DNA of 64,000 nt from Poritiphilus flavus (GCF_009901585.1 NZ_WXYO01000008.1:186001-250000); one strand, 5' to 3'; positions 27,467 to 36,368 are shown, counted from the first letter of the stretch. Notes: generated by a model from the sequence alone, not told the origin. Program-made: numbers and translations.

Positions 27467-27480
27467 CACTCGTTATTTAA

Positions 27481-27626
27481 GAGGAGAGATTTGACTGATT
27501 GCAACCTCTGTAGCCCTAAGAACGGCAACAAAAAATGCTAAAACAGCCAGGTCTTAACAGATCCAGTACTTTTTAGCATTTCCTGCAACTCCTTTCAATA
27601 CTTTTCCGACTAATTAAATTTGAAAT
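27481..27626 (+). promoter_or_regulatory. long structured leader of metK, class unknown
   Basis: The transcript from 27459 would carry a leader of about 150 nt. It contains a perfect 11-bp stem (27533-27543 with 27571-27581, AAATGCTAAAA / TTTTAGCATTT) whose 27-nt loop can itself form a bulged GGTCT / AGATCC hairpin, and three copies of GCAAC. It lacks the SAM-I core found before metY and metH. A regulatory leader is inferred; no known riboswitch class was recognised. Confidence 0.45.
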
Positions 27627-28883
27627 ATGGCATATTTGTTTACCTCAGAATCCGTAAGTGAAGGACACCCGGATAAAATCGCGGACCAGATCAGTGACGC
27701 TCTTTTGGATAATTTTCTTGCCTTTGACCCAGAAAGTAAGGTAGCCTGTGAAACCCTGGTAACCACAGGGCAGGTAATCCTGGCGGGTGAAGTAAAGAGT
27801 AAGACCTACGTGGATCTTCAACATATCGCGAGAGAGGTGATCAACTCCATTGGCTATACCAAGGGGGGATATCAGTTTAGCGGAGATTCCTGTGGCGTTA
27901 TCTCGCTTATTCACGAGCAGTCAAAGGATATTAATCAAGGGGTAGACAGAGGGACAAAAGAAGAGCAGGGAGCCGGAGATCAGGGGATGATGTTTGGCTA
28001 TGCCACAAAGGAATCGGAGAATTACATGCCATTGGCCCTGGACATATCGCATAGGATCCTGAAAGAACTGGCTACGCTTCGCAAAGAAAAAAGCCAGATC
28101 GACTATCTAAGACCGGATGCCAAGGCCCAGGTCACCATAGAATATTCGGATGACAACGTACCGGTAAGAATTGATACTATAGTGGTATCTACACAACACG
28201 ATGATTTTGGTCCGGATGACGAGGGTATGCTTAATAAGATCAAAAAGGACATCATAGACATCCTTATTCCCAAGGTTAAGGCTGAGTTGCCGGAACGCAT
28301 TCAGGCGTTGTTCAATGATGAGATCAAATATCATATCAATCCAACCGGAAAGTTTGTTATTGGTGGCCCACATGGGGATACCGGTCTGACAGGTAGGAAG
28401 ATCATCGTGGATACCTACGGAGGCAAAGGTGCTCATGGAGGTGGTGCATTTAGCGGGAAGGACCCCAGTAAAGTAGATAGAAGCGCGGCTTATGCTGCTC
28501 GTCACGCGGCAAAAAACCTGGTTGCGGCAGGAGTAGCGGATGAGATCCTGGTACAGGTTAGTTATGCCATTGGGGTAGTGGAACCAACATCCATTTTTGT
28601 GGATACTTTCGGTACATCCAATGTGGACCTTAGCGATGGCGAGATCGCTGAAAAGGTAATGGAACTGTTCGATATGAGGCCTTTTGCAATTGAAGATCGA
28701 CTGAAACTGAGAAATCCTATCTATCAGGAATCCGCCGCATACGGACATATGGGAAGAACCCCAAGAAGTATCACAAAAGTCTTTGAGTCTCCCTATAATG
28801 GCCGGGTAGAAAAGGAAGTAGAGCTCTTTACCTGGGAAAAGTTGGATATGATAGAGCAGGTGAAATCTGCCTTTAACTTGTAA
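27627..28883 (+). CDS. metK: S-adenosylmethionine synthetase
   Basis: Makes S-adenosylmethionine from methionine and ATP; cytosolic tetramer. 418 residues, slightly longer than the E. coli enzyme. Diagnostic motifs: [29 protein letters not shown], and the phosphate loop [21 protein letters not shown]. It opens the sulfur/methionine island and is followed at once by a SAM-I riboswitch controlling metY, so its product feeds back on the next genes. Confidence 0.98.
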   Translation: MAYLFTSESVSEGHPDKIADQISDALLDNFLAFDPESKVACETLVTTGQVILAGEVKSKTYVDLQHIAREVINSIGYTKGGYQFSGDSCGVISLIHEQSKDINQGVDRGTKEEQGAGDQGMMFGYATKESENYMPLALDISHRILKELATLRKEKSQIDYLRPDAKAQVTIEYSDDNVPVRIDTIVVSTQHDDFGPDDEGMLNKIKKDIIDILIPKVKAELPERIQALFNDEIKYHINPTGKFVIGGPHGDTGLTGRKIIVDTYGGKGAHGGGAFSGKDPSKVDRSAAYAARHAAKNLVAAGVADEILVQVSYAIGVVEPTSIFVDTFGTSNVDLSDGEIAEKVMELFDMRPFAIEDRLKLRNPIYQESAAYGHMGRTPRSITKVFESPYNGRVEKEVELFTWEKLDMIEQVKSAFNL

Positions 28884-28923
28884 TTTTTTGCAAAAAGATT
28901 AGGAATTTCAAAATTCAGCTCCC

Positions 28924-28931
28924 TATATTTG
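28924..28931 (+). promoter_or_regulatory. -7 promoter element for the metY riboswitch transcript
   Basis: TATATTTG matches TAnnTTTG; TTG at 28898-28900 lies 23 bp upstream as -33. The predicted transcript starts about 25 bp before the SAM-I aptamer. Confidence 0.65.
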
Positions 28932-28961
28932 TTACTCCAAAGTTCAAAAACATATTGAATA

Positions 28962-29092
28962 GTTATCAAGAAAGGCGGAGGGACTAGACCCTGTGAAGCC
29001 TTAGCAACCCTCTGTTTCATCCCTCAATCCAGTATTCAGAGAAGGTGCTACATTCTATCCGTTCTCCCACAAGTGTAGAAAGGGCAGATAAC
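28962..29092 (+). ncRNA. SAM-I (S-box) riboswitch upstream of metY
   Basis: The P1 stem is GTTATC (28962-28967) with GATAAC (29087-29092). Between them are the conserved core elements in order: AAGAAAGGCGGAGGGACTAG, GCCTTAGCAACCCTC (kink-turn region and J2 strand) and AAGGTGCTACATTC (SAM-binding P3 strand), then a P4 hairpin. Downstream, TTCACC at 29105-29110 and TCACCTT at 29147-29153 can each pair with AAGGTGA at 29156-29162, giving exclusive alternatives that could form the expression platform. High SAM should switch off metY and the fusion gene behind it. Confidence 0.93.
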
Positions 29093-29203
29093 ATAAGCGT
29101 AAAGTTCACCACAGTTTTTCTTAATAACTTATTTCATTGTTAAAGGTCACCTTAAAAGGTGATGGTCTTTGGCTTGATTTAGCATTAATTAAAAAACTGT
29201 ATC

Positions 29204-30496
29204 ATGAGTGAACACAAATTTTCTACAAACGCCCTACATGCCGGACATGACACCACCGTTAATGGAGGTACCCGGGCTGTCCCGATCTACCAAAGCACTG
29301 CTTATGTTTTTGACAATGCCGACCACGCTGCCAATCTGTTTTCCCTGGCGGAGTTCGGAAACATATATACCCGGATAAATAATCCGACTAACGATATACT
29401 GGAACAACGACTGGCTGCCCTCGAAGGGGGGATCGCCTCTGTGGTTGCGTCTTCCGGTACCGGAGCCCTGAATACCGCCTTATTAGTTTTGTTAAAGGCC
29501 GGTGACCATATTGTTTCATCCAACAGCCTGTATGGAGGTACTTACAACCTGTTAAGTGTAACCCTGCCGCGACTTGGGATCACCACCACCTTTGTTGATC
29601 CTTCAGACCCTGCTAACTTTGGCAAGGCGGTACAGGAGAACACCAGGGCTATTTTTGTGGAGTCTCTTGGGAATCCCAAACTGGATGTTTTAGACCTTAA
29701 GGCAATCTCCGCAGAAGCTAAGGCTGCAAAAGTTCCGTTTATTGTTGATAATACAGTGGCCACTCCCGCTTTACTAAAACCAATTGAGCACGGCGCCAAT
29801 ATAGTGATCCATTCACTCACCAAATACATCAATGGAAACGGAACAGCGCTTGGTGGCGCCATCATTGATGCCGGAACATTTGACTGGGCCAATGGGAAGT
29901 TCCCTGAATTTACCGAACCCTCTCCCGGATACCACGGCTTGGTGTATCACGATGCCCTGGGCCCCGCTGCTTTTATCGCAAAGGTCCGTATAGAAGGTCT
30001 ACGGGATCACGGAGCCTGCCTGAGCCCCTTCAACGCATTCCAGATCATACAAGGACTGGAGACCCTTGAAGTGCGGATGCAAAAGCACAGTGAGAATGCC
30101 CTTGCCATTGCACAGTGGCTGGAAGATCAGCCCGAAGTGTCCTGGGTGAATTACCCCGGACTGAAATCCAGTAAGTATTATGCGCATGCGGAGGCTTATC
30201 TTCCAAATGGACAAAGTAGTATAGTGACCTTTGGGGTTAAAGGTGGCTTTGAATCTGCTAAAAAGATCGCGGATGAGACGAAGATATTTTCACTCTTAGC
30301 CAATATTGGTGATACCAAATCCCTGATCATTCACCCGGCCAGCACCACACATCAACAACTCGACGATGCGGCCCAGGAATCCACAGGGGTTACTAAGGAT
30401 CTGATACGACTTTCCGTTGGACTGGAAGATGTAGAAGATCTGAAAACTGATCTGAAACAGGCGTTTGCGACTATAGACAAATCCGTATTGACGTAA
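29204..30496 (+). CDS. metY: O-acetylhomoserine sulfhydrylase
   Basis: PLP enzyme that joins sulfide to O-acetylhomoserine, giving homocysteine directly. 430 residues, the length typical of MetY. Evidence: TNALHAGHDTTVNGGTRAVP start, YTRINNPTNDILEQRLAALEGG, and the PLP lysine in VIHSLTKYINGNGTALGG with an insertion (EFTEPSPGYHGLVYHDALG) that separates MetY from cystathionine enzymes. It directly follows a SAM-I riboswitch and precedes the gene making its acetylated substrate. Confidence 0.95.
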   Translation: MSEHKFSTNALHAGHDTTVNGGTRAVPIYQSTAYVFDNADHAANLFSLAEFGNIYTRINNPTNDILEQRLAALEGGIASVVASSGTGALNTALLVLLKAGDHIVSSNSLYGGTYNLLSVTLPRLGITTTFVDPSDPANFGKAVQENTRAIFVESLGNPKLDVLDLKAISAEAKAAKVPFIVDNTVATPALLKPIEHGANIVIHSLTKYINGNGTALGGAIIDAGTFDWANGKFPEFTEPSPGYHGLVYHDALGPAAFIAKVRIEGLRDHGACLSPFNAFQIIQGLETLEVRMQKHSENALAIAQWLEDQPEVSWVNYPGLKSSKYYAHAEAYLPNGQSSIVTFGVKGGFESAKKIADETKIFSLLANIGDTKSLIIHPASTTHQQLDDAAQESTGVTKDLIRLSVGLEDVEDLKTDLKQAFATIDKSVLT

Positions 30497-30569
30497 AATT
30501 CACTTAGGTTGTGCCGCATTGCCCGGAGCAATCAGCAATGCGGTACCTCCTTATCCCTTCAGCAAAGCT

Positions 30570-33500
30570 ATGAAAGAGGCTACTACCTTACTCCACCATC
30601 TAAAATTACCGGCTTTTAAGACGCTTAGCGGGGTGACCCAGGATATTGAATTGTCCTATGAAATCTTTGGGAAAGAGCTATATTCAGCTCCTATCGTCCT
30701 GGTAAATCACGCCCTTACGGGAAATTCAAATGTAGCGGGAAAAGACGGTTGGTGGTCCTCCCTGATAGGAGATGGGAAATGTATAGACACACAAAAATTT
30801 ACGGTGCTCTGCTTCAATGTTCCTGGAAATGGCTATGACGGCTTCGTTATAGATAATTACAAGGATTTTGTCGCAGGGGATATAGCTCAAATTTTCCTCC
30901 TTGGACTTAAAGCACTGGAAATTGATAAACTTTACGCCATCATAGGAGGATCTCTGGGCGGAGGAATAGCCTGGGAAATGGCGGCTTTAGACCCTAAACT
31001 AACCACTCACCTCATTCCCGTGGCTTCGGATTGGAAATCCACAGACTGGCTGATAGCCAACTGCCAGATACAGGAACAATTCCTGGTAAACTCCAAACAG
31101 CCGGTGCACGATGCCAGAATGCACGCCATGCTGTGTTACCGCACCCCGGAATCCTTTAAAGAACGATTCCAGAGAAGTACCAATGACGAACTTCAGATCT
31201 TCAACGTGGAAAGCTGGCTGATCCACCATGGAAAGAAACTACAGGAACGCTTTCAGTTGTCCGCTTATAAACTGACCAACCAACTGCTAAAGACCATTGA
31301 TATTACCAGGGATGGGGACGAGGCTTTTAACCGACTAAAGGAAAGCGATACAAATATTCATATCATAGGGGTAGATTCCGATCTCTTCTTTACCGCGAGG
31401 GAGAATAAGGAAACCTTTAAACATTTAGCCCAGGCCAATAGCAATGTCACTTATGGTGAGATTCAATCGCTACACGGGCATGACGCATTTCTTATCGAGT
31501 TCGAGCAAATGCAGCAACTGCTAAAAAGCGTTTTTGATCATCACAATAAGGCCGAAGGCATCAAAATTTTGAAATTTGGTGGCAAGTCCCTCTCCAATGG
31601 TGAAGGTATAGGGAGGGTTCTCGATATCATCACAAAGAAGGTGACCGATGGTGAGAACATCGCTGTGGTATTATCGGCCAGAGAAAAAGCTACTGATCAA
31701 CTGGAGGCCATTCTGGATAAAGCGGCAGCAGGTAAAAAGTACAAAAGAGACTTCGAAGCCTTCGAAAAATATCAAAAACACACCTTCAAGAATGTCAACC
31801 TATCGGCCGAATTCCGGAAACTGGTGGAGCTCTTTGAAGGGGTTGCCCTTCTGGGGGATTACAGCGCAAAGATCAAGGATCAGGTTTTGGCCTATGGTGA
31901 ACTGATCTCTGCAAAGCTGATCACCAAATTGCTTATAGGCAAAGGTGTAAAAGCCGTGTTGATCGACTCCAGGAAACTCATAAAAACGGATGACAGCTTT
32001 GGGGATGCCCAGGTTTTGGAAACCCAATCCAAGGAGAACGTTTTGAAGGAATTTATGAAACTCCGATCGGATAGTGTTCCGGTGATCACCGGGTTTATTG
32101 CCTCCAACGCAAATAACGAGACCACTACCTTGGGGAGGAACGGAAGCAATTATTCGGCGGCCCTGATCGCGAACTTTCTAGACGCCAGGGAACTGCAGAA
32201 TTATACCCATGTGGACGGGATCTTTACGGCCAACCCGGAGCTTGTTCCCGAGGCGAGGCGGATCTCGCAATTGTCCTATGGTGAGGCCAATGAACTGGCC
32301 AATTTCGGGGCTACCATCCTTCATGCCAAAACCATCATTCCGCTAATAGAAAAGAACATTCCGCTACGCATATTGAATACCTTTAATGGAGATAATGAGG
32401 GTACGGTGATCAGCGCCAAAACGAGTAAGGAGGGTATCAAATCCTTGTCGGTTATAGAGAACGAGGCCCTTATTAACCTGGAAGGAAGGGGATTGCTTGG
32501 GAAAGTAGGAATAGATGCCCGGATCTTTAAAGCGCTGAGCCAGAATAACATCAATGTTGGTATCATATCTCAGGGTTCCTCGGAAAGGGGAATCGGCCTG
32601 GTGGTTGACGCGAAAAAGGCCAGCCTGGCCAAAGCCGCCCTGGAAGCGGAATTCGAAGCGGACTACCACGCCCAGGACATTAACACCATCTCCATAGTGG
32701 AAGATGTATCCGTTATTTCTATAGTAGGGCAGGACCTGAGCACTTTTCACAAGCCTTATAACGCCTTGATCAAAAACCACATCGTACCGCTGCTGTTTAA
32801 CAATACGGTTTCCGGAAAGAATGTGGGTCTGGTGGTTCGGAAAGCCGATCTGAACAAAGCGCTTAACGTCATGCACGGACAGATCTTTGGCATTAGCAAA
32901 AAGATCAACCTGGCCATTTTTGGTCACGGCAATGTCGGAGGAACACTGGTAGACCAGATATTGAGTTCTTCAAAGACCATTGAAAAGCGAAAGGGAATTC
33001 ATCTCAATATATTTGCCCTGGCCAATTCAAAGAAATTACTGCTGAATAAGGATGGGATAAGCCGGAGTTGGCGGTCGCAGATGAATGGCAAAGGAAAACC
33101 GTACGGGATCAACGATATTTTCAATTACGCCAGAACACATCATTTGGAGAACCTTATCGCTGTAGACAATACAGCAAGTGAAGACTTTGTTGCGCATTAT
33201 TTTGATTTTGCAGACAATGGATTTGACCTGGTTTCTTCTAATAAAATAGGTAATACACTCGGTTTTGATTACTACCAGTTGCTTAGGGAAGAATTGGTTA
33301 AAAATCAGAAGAACTACCTCTATGAAACCAACGTAGGTGCGGGTCTGCCTTTAATTGATACGATCAAGTTACTTCACCTTTCCGGTGAGAATATCACCCG
33401 GATAAAAGGGGTGTTTTCCGGTTCCTTAAGTTATATATTCAATACCTTTTCGGAAGTGGATACACCATTTTCACTGGTCTTAAAGGAGGCCATCCGGAAG

Positions 33501-33974
33501 GGCTATACCGAACCGGACCCGAGGGAGGACCTTTCTGGAAATGACGTCGGTAGAAAACTGCTGATCCTCGCCAGGGAGTTAGACCTTCAAAACGAGTTAG
33601 CCGATATCCGCATACAAAATCTTATTCCCCCGTTACTGCAGAAAGGCGATGTTCCGGATTTTCTGGAAAACCTGGGTGTTTTGGACGATATGTTCCACGA
33701 GATCAAGAAAAACCAAAAGCCCGGACATGTATTGAGGTACATCGGGGACCTTCATGGAAACTTGCAAAAAGACAAAGGAGAACTGGATGTTAAACTGGTA
33801 TCTGTACCTAAGGAAAGTGGGCTCGGCCAGGTTAAAGGTTCAGATTCCATTATTGAGATCTATACCGAGTCTTATGGCGAGCAGCCCCTGCTGATCCAGG
33901 GTGCTGGCGCAGGTGCAGCGGTAACTGCAAGAGGGGTTTTTGGAGATATTTTAAGAATAGCGGAAAAAGGATGA
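30570..33974 (+). CDS. three-part fusion: homoserine O-acetyltransferase (MetX-like) / aspartokinase / homoserine dehydrogenase
   Basis: 1134 residues from the ATG at 30570 (a TTG at 30519 is less likely). Residues 1-325: alpha/beta-hydrolase MetX domain with HALTGN, nucleophile Ser128 in GGSLGGG, Asp271 in DSDLFF and His304 in LHGHDAFL, a complete triad. Residues about 333-775: aspartokinase (KFGGKS 335-340, LGRNGSNYSA, VDGIFTANPE) plus ACT repeats. Residues about 780-1134: homoserine dehydrogenase (GHGNVGG 785-791, GVFSGSLSYIFNTF, DPREDLSGNDVGRK). The chain would phosphorylate aspartate, reduce aspartate semialdehyde and acetylate homoserine, lacking only Asd. It lies 73 bp after metY, the user of its product. 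Confidence 0.93.
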   Translation: MKEATTLLHHLKLPAFKTLSGVTQDIELSYEIFGKELYSAPIVLVNHALTGNSNVAGKDGWWSSLIGDGKCIDTQKFTVLCFNVPGNGYDGFVIDNYKDFVAGDIAQIFLLGLKALEIDKLYAIIGGSLGGGIAWEMAALDPKLTTHLIPVASDWKSTDWLIANCQIQEQFLVNSKQPVHDARMHAMLCYRTPESFKERFQRSTNDELQIFNVESWLIHHGKKLQERFQLSAYKLTNQLLKTIDITRDGDEAFNRLKESDTNIHIIGVDSDLFFTARENKETFKHLAQANSNVTYGEIQSLHGHDAFLIEFEQMQQLLKSVFDHHNKAEGIKILKFGGKSLSNGEGIGRVLDIITKKVTDGENIAVVLSAREKATDQLEAILDKAAAGKKYKRDFEAFEKYQKHTFKNVNLSAEFRKLVELFEGVALLGDYSAKIKDQVLAYGELISAKLITKLLIGKGVKAVLIDSRKLIKTDDSFGDAQVLETQSKENVLKEFMKLRSDSVPVITGFIASNANNETTTLGRNGSNYSAALIANFLDARELQNYTHVDGIFTANPELVPEARRISQLSYGEANELANFGATILHAKTIIPLIEKNIPLRILNTFNGDNEGTVISAKTSKEGIKSLSVIENEALINLEGRGLLGKVGIDARIFKALSQNNINVGIISQGSSERGIGLVVDAKKASLAKAALEAEFEADYHAQDINTISIVEDVSVISIVGQDLSTFHKPYNALIKNHIVPLLFNNTVSGKNVGLVVRKADLNKALNVMHGQIFGISKKINLAIFGHGNVGGTLVDQILSSSKTIEKRKGIHLNIFALANSKKLLLNKDGISRSWRSQMNGKGKPYGINDIFNYARTHHLENLIAVDNTASEDFVAHYFDFADNGFDLVSSNKIGNTLGFDYYQLLREELVKNQKNYLYETNVGAGLPLIDTIKLLHLSGENITRIKGVFSGSLSYIFNTFSEVDTPFSLVLKEAIRKGYTEPDPREDLSGNDVGRKLLILARELDLQNELADIRIQNLIPPLLQKGDVPDFLENLGVLDDMFHEIKKNQKPGHVLRYIGDLHGNLQKDKGELDVKLVSVPKESGLGQVKGSDSIIEIYTESYGEQPLLIQGAGAGAAVTARGVFGDILRIAEKG

Positions 33975-33977
33975 TAA

Positions 33978-34106
33978 GCAGTGAACAGTAGCCAGTAGAC
34001 AGTAAGCAGATTTATTGCTTGTCAGTTCGAGCGTCCACCCGCCCGCCCGCTCCGGTACGGATGGGGCCAAGGCGTTCGGACGGGCAGTAGAGAACTATTT
34101 AGAAAT
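33978..34106. repeat. intergenic repeat: heptamers plus long palindromic element, copy a
   Basis: Begins with heptamers (AGTGAAC, AGTAGCC, AGTAGAC, AGTAAGC), then an element starting GTCAGTTCGAGCGTCC and ending GTTCGGACGGGCAGTAGAG. Its ends are complementary (CGTCC / GGACG). Related copies are at 50879-50935 and, inverted, at 53234-53300. The spacer 33975-34248 holds no gene. Confidence 0.75.
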
Positions 34107-34157
34107 AAGACAGTCATTCTGAACGGAAGGTGAGAAGGATAAAATTGCAGTGAACAG

Positions 34158-34175
34158 TCCCGATAGCTATCGGGA
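34158..34175. repeat. perfect 18-bp palindrome
   Basis: TCCCGATAGCTATCGGGA. The inner word CGATAGCTATCG recurs inside the P4 region of the metH SAM-I riboswitch (44162-44175). Confidence 0.7.
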
Positions 34176-34248
34176 GTAAGCAGTAAAGAGTGGGTAATGA
34201 TTTAACGGAGGATTTGGAATTGCCCCCTGGTTCCCCCAACAGATAAAT

Positions 34249-35421
34249 ATGAAAAACAACCGATTTGAAACCGAAGCGATACGAACCCAGATAGAGCGTT
34301 CACAATTCCTGGAACATTCCAGTCCCATGTACCTTACCTCCAGTTTTGTGTTTGAGGATGCGGAAGATATGAGGGCCGCCTTTGCGGAGGAAACGGACCG
34401 AACAATTTATTCTCGTTACGCGAATCCCAATACCTCGGAGTTTATAGACAAGGTATGTAAGATGGAAGGTGCTGAAGATGGATTTGCCTTTGCCTCTGGC
34501 ATGGCGGCGGTTTTCTCCACCTTTGCGGCATTGCTCAATAGTGGGGATCACGTATTGTCTGCCCGTAGCATTTTTGGCTCTACCCATAGCCTCTTTACCC
34601 AGTTTTTCCCCCAGTGGGACATCAGACATACTTATTTTGGAACGGAGGAAATTTCAAAGATCGAAGAATACATCCAGCCAAATACTCGAATGATCTACGC
34701 GGAATCCCCTACCAATCCCGGGGTGGATATCCTGGATCTGGAATTCCTGGGAAAAGTGGCCAAAAAGCACCAGCTTATTTTGGTAATAGACAACTGCTTC
34801 GCATCGCCGTATTTACAGCAACCCATAAAGTTCGGGGCGGACCTTGTGATCCATTCAGGTACCAAACTTATGGACGGCCAGGGTAGGGTATTAGGAGGCA
34901 TAACGGTCGGGAAGAGAGAATTGATAGATCGTATTTATCGCTTTGCCAGAATAAGTGGCCCGGCACTTTCTCCATTTAACGCCTGGCTATTGTCCAAAAG
35001 CCTTGAAACCCTGAGTGTAAGGGTAGATCGTCATTGCGCGAATGCCCTGAAACTGGCGGAATTCCTGGAAACCCACTCCAAAGTGAATTGGGTGAAGTAC
35101 CCCTTTCTAAAATCACATCCACAGTACAACCTGGCCAAAAAACAGATGAAAGCCGGAGGAAGTGTAGTGGCCTTTGAAGTAAAAGGAGGGCTAAAGGAAG
35201 GCAGGAGATTTTTTGACCGGGTGAAACTGCTTTCGCTCTCAGCCAATTTGGGAGATACACGTAGTATCGTTACACACCCGGCATCCACCACCCACAGTAA
35301 GTTATCCGAGGAAGAACGCCTTGGAACGGGGATTACAGACGGCATGGTCCGGGTCTCTGTAGGACTGGAACATATTGAAGATATTATCCGGGATATAGAC
35401 CAGGCTTTAGGTAGCGACTAA
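34249..35421 (+). CDS. metZ: O-succinylhomoserine sulfhydrylase-type PLP enzyme
   Basis: Second gamma-replacement enzyme of the Cys/Met-metabolism PLP family, 390 residues. YLTSSFVFEDAEDMRAAF and YSRYANPNTSEFIDKVCKMEGAEDGFAFASGMAA are MetZ-like; the PLP lysine is in VIHSGTKLMDGQGRVLGG; C-terminal THPASTTHSKL is conserved. The spacing around the lysine and the short length match MetZ rather than MetY or cystathionine lyase. It gives a parallel route to homocysteine, though the activated-homoserine enzyme in the window is of the acetyl type. The Rrf2 regulator follows after 35 bp. Confidence 0.87.
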   Translation: MKNNRFETEAIRTQIERSQFLEHSSPMYLTSSFVFEDAEDMRAAFAEETDRTIYSRYANPNTSEFIDKVCKMEGAEDGFAFASGMAAVFSTFAALLNSGDHVLSARSIFGSTHSLFTQFFPQWDIRHTYFGTEEISKIEEYIQPNTRMIYAESPTNPGVDILDLEFLGKVAKKHQLILVIDNCFASPYLQQPIKFGADLVIHSGTKLMDGQGRVLGGITVGKRELIDRIYRFARISGPALSPFNAWLLSKSLETLSVRVDRHCANALKLAEFLETHSKVNWVKYPFLKSHPQYNLAKKQMKAGGSVVAFEVKGGLKEGRRFFDRVKLLSLSANLGDTRSIVTHPASTTHSKLSEEERLGTGITDGMVRVSVGLEHIEDIIRDIDQALGSD

Positions 35422-35456
35422 GAAGGGAATCGCTCTATTTTTCCTATCTTAGTACT

Positions 35457-35867
35457 ATGCTTTCCAAAAAGACAAAATACGGCTTGAAAGCCCTATCTTA
35501 TTTAGCGTCTCAAGAGAAGAACCAACCCATTCAGATTGCCGAGATCTCCAGGCATGAAAATATCTCCCAGAAGTTTTTGGAGAGCATTCTGCTAAGCCTT
35601 CGAAAAACCGGGTTTTTAGGCTCAAAAAAAGGCAAGGGCGGAGGCTATTACCTCATTAAGGAACCTTCTGAAATCCCTATGACCGCGGTAATGCGGGTTT
35701 TGGAAGGGCCCATAGCAATGGTTCCCTGTGTGAGTCTGAATTTTTATGAGAAATGCGATGATTGCCCGGATGAAGCCAGTTGCGCTGTTCATAAACTGAT
35801 GATCCAGGTAAGGGATAGCGCCCTGGACGTATACCGGAACACTACTCTGGCAGACCTTGTCCTCTAG
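35457..35867 (+). CDS. Rrf2-family transcriptional regulator with four-cysteine cluster
   Basis: 136 residues. N-terminal winged helix (MLSKKTKYGLKALSYLA, IAEISRHENISQKFLESIL, GLRG-like KGKGGGYYL wing) is typical of Rrf2 proteins. C-terminal cysteines at about 91, 100, 103 and 109 (C-x8-C-x2-C-x5-C) could ligate an iron-sulfur cluster or zinc; the spacing differs from IscR (C-x5-C-x5-C). It lies between metZ and the sulfate-reduction genes, the place where a CymR-like sulfur regulator is expected. Its likely sites are the three boxes at 35971, 36051 and 39280; that pairing is inference. Confidence 0.9.
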   Translation: MLSKKTKYGLKALSYLASQEKNQPIQIAEISRHENISQKFLESILLSLRKTGFLGSKKGKGGGYYLIKEPSEIPMTAVMRVLEGPIAMVPCVSLNFYEKCDDCPDEASCAVHKLMIQVRDSALDVYRNTTLADLVL

Positions 35868-35970
35868 CTTAGAACATCGCAGTACATCAAATCAACTCAG
35901 TCCGCAATCAGTTCCGTAACAATACTGTGCTTTTATTGCAAAATTGGTAATAGAGCCGGGGAAATCTTAA

Positions 35971-35994
35971 AAATCTACTAAAACTATAGGATAA
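35971..35994 (+). promoter_or_regulatory. sulfur box A (putative Rrf2 operator)
   Basis: One of three aligned 24-bp boxes; shares CTAYTAAAWCTATRGG with boxes B and C. It lies 118 bp before the DUF2061 start. Its right part ATAGGATAAACA (35986-35997) is the exact reverse complement of 36047-36058, the left part of box B. Confidence 0.6.
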
Positions 35995-36040
35995 ACATAA
36001 TATTCGGGTAATTTTAACGTCTAAGATTAAAAATAAATAC

Positions 36041-36048
36041 TATGTTTG
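36041..36048 (+). promoter_or_regulatory. -7 promoter element for DUF2061-cysHDN
   Basis: TATGTTTG matches TAnnTTTG. Box B begins 2 bp after it, so the box covers the predicted transcription start. The ATG is 40 bp downstream. Confidence 0.6.
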
Positions 36049-36050
36049 TT

Positions 36051-36074
36051 TATCCTATTAAATCTATGGGATAA
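36051..36074 (+). promoter_or_regulatory. sulfur box B (putative Rrf2 operator)
   Basis: TATCCTAT - 7 bp - ATGGGATA is a near-perfect dyad (7 of 8 pairs) and aligns with boxes A and C. Its position over the transcription start implies repression of the DUF2061-cysH-cysD-cysN unit. Confidence 0.7.
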
Positions 36075-36088
36075 TTAAAAATCGAAAC

Positions 36089-36352
36089 ATGCTTACAGAC
36101 CAATTCGTAATAAGTAAAGAGCGTTCCAGGAACGACTACAAACGTGACAGAAGCTCTGAACATCCTAAACGAAGTATCGCCAAATCCATTAGCTGGCGAG
36201 TGATTGGAACACTGGATACCATCATCATTTCCTGGATTATTACCGGAACACTGACCCTGGCCTTTTCTATTGGCCTGGTAGAATTAGTGACCAAAATGGT
36301 GTTGTATTTTTTTCATGAAAGGATCTGGAACAGCATCTCCTGGGGTAAGTAG
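36089..36352 (+). CDS. DUF2061 small membrane protein of the sulfur cluster
   Basis: 87 residues. A basic N-terminus is followed by the DUF2061 block: SISWRVIGTLDTIIISWIIT, then FSIGLVELVTKMVLYFFHER and the ending IWNSISWGK, with two hydrophobic helices. The family often sits beside cysH in Bacteroidota, and here it is the first gene of the sulfate-reduction unit, 16 bp before cysH, downstream of two sulfur boxes. A role in sulfate or sulfur-compound handling at the membrane is plausible but not established. Confidence 0.87.
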   Translation: MLTDQFVISKERSRNDYKRDRSSEHPKRSIAKSISWRVIGTLDTIIISWIITGTLTLAFSIGLVELVTKMVLYFFHERIWNSISWGK

Positions 36353-36368
36353 TTAGAGCGAAAGTATT

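Noticed and set aside
27481-27626. SAM-I riboswitch before metK
   Set aside because: The conserved AGCAACC and GGTGCTA core and P1 closing stem are absent.
30519-30569. TTG start for the fusion protein
   Set aside because: The 17 extra residues are Pro-rich and unconserved in look; the ATG at 30570 is directly before the MetX domain.
35457-35867. IscR itself
   Set aside because: Cysteine spacing differs from C-x5-C-x5-C and the neighbours are sulfur assimilation, not iron-sulfur cluster assembly genes.
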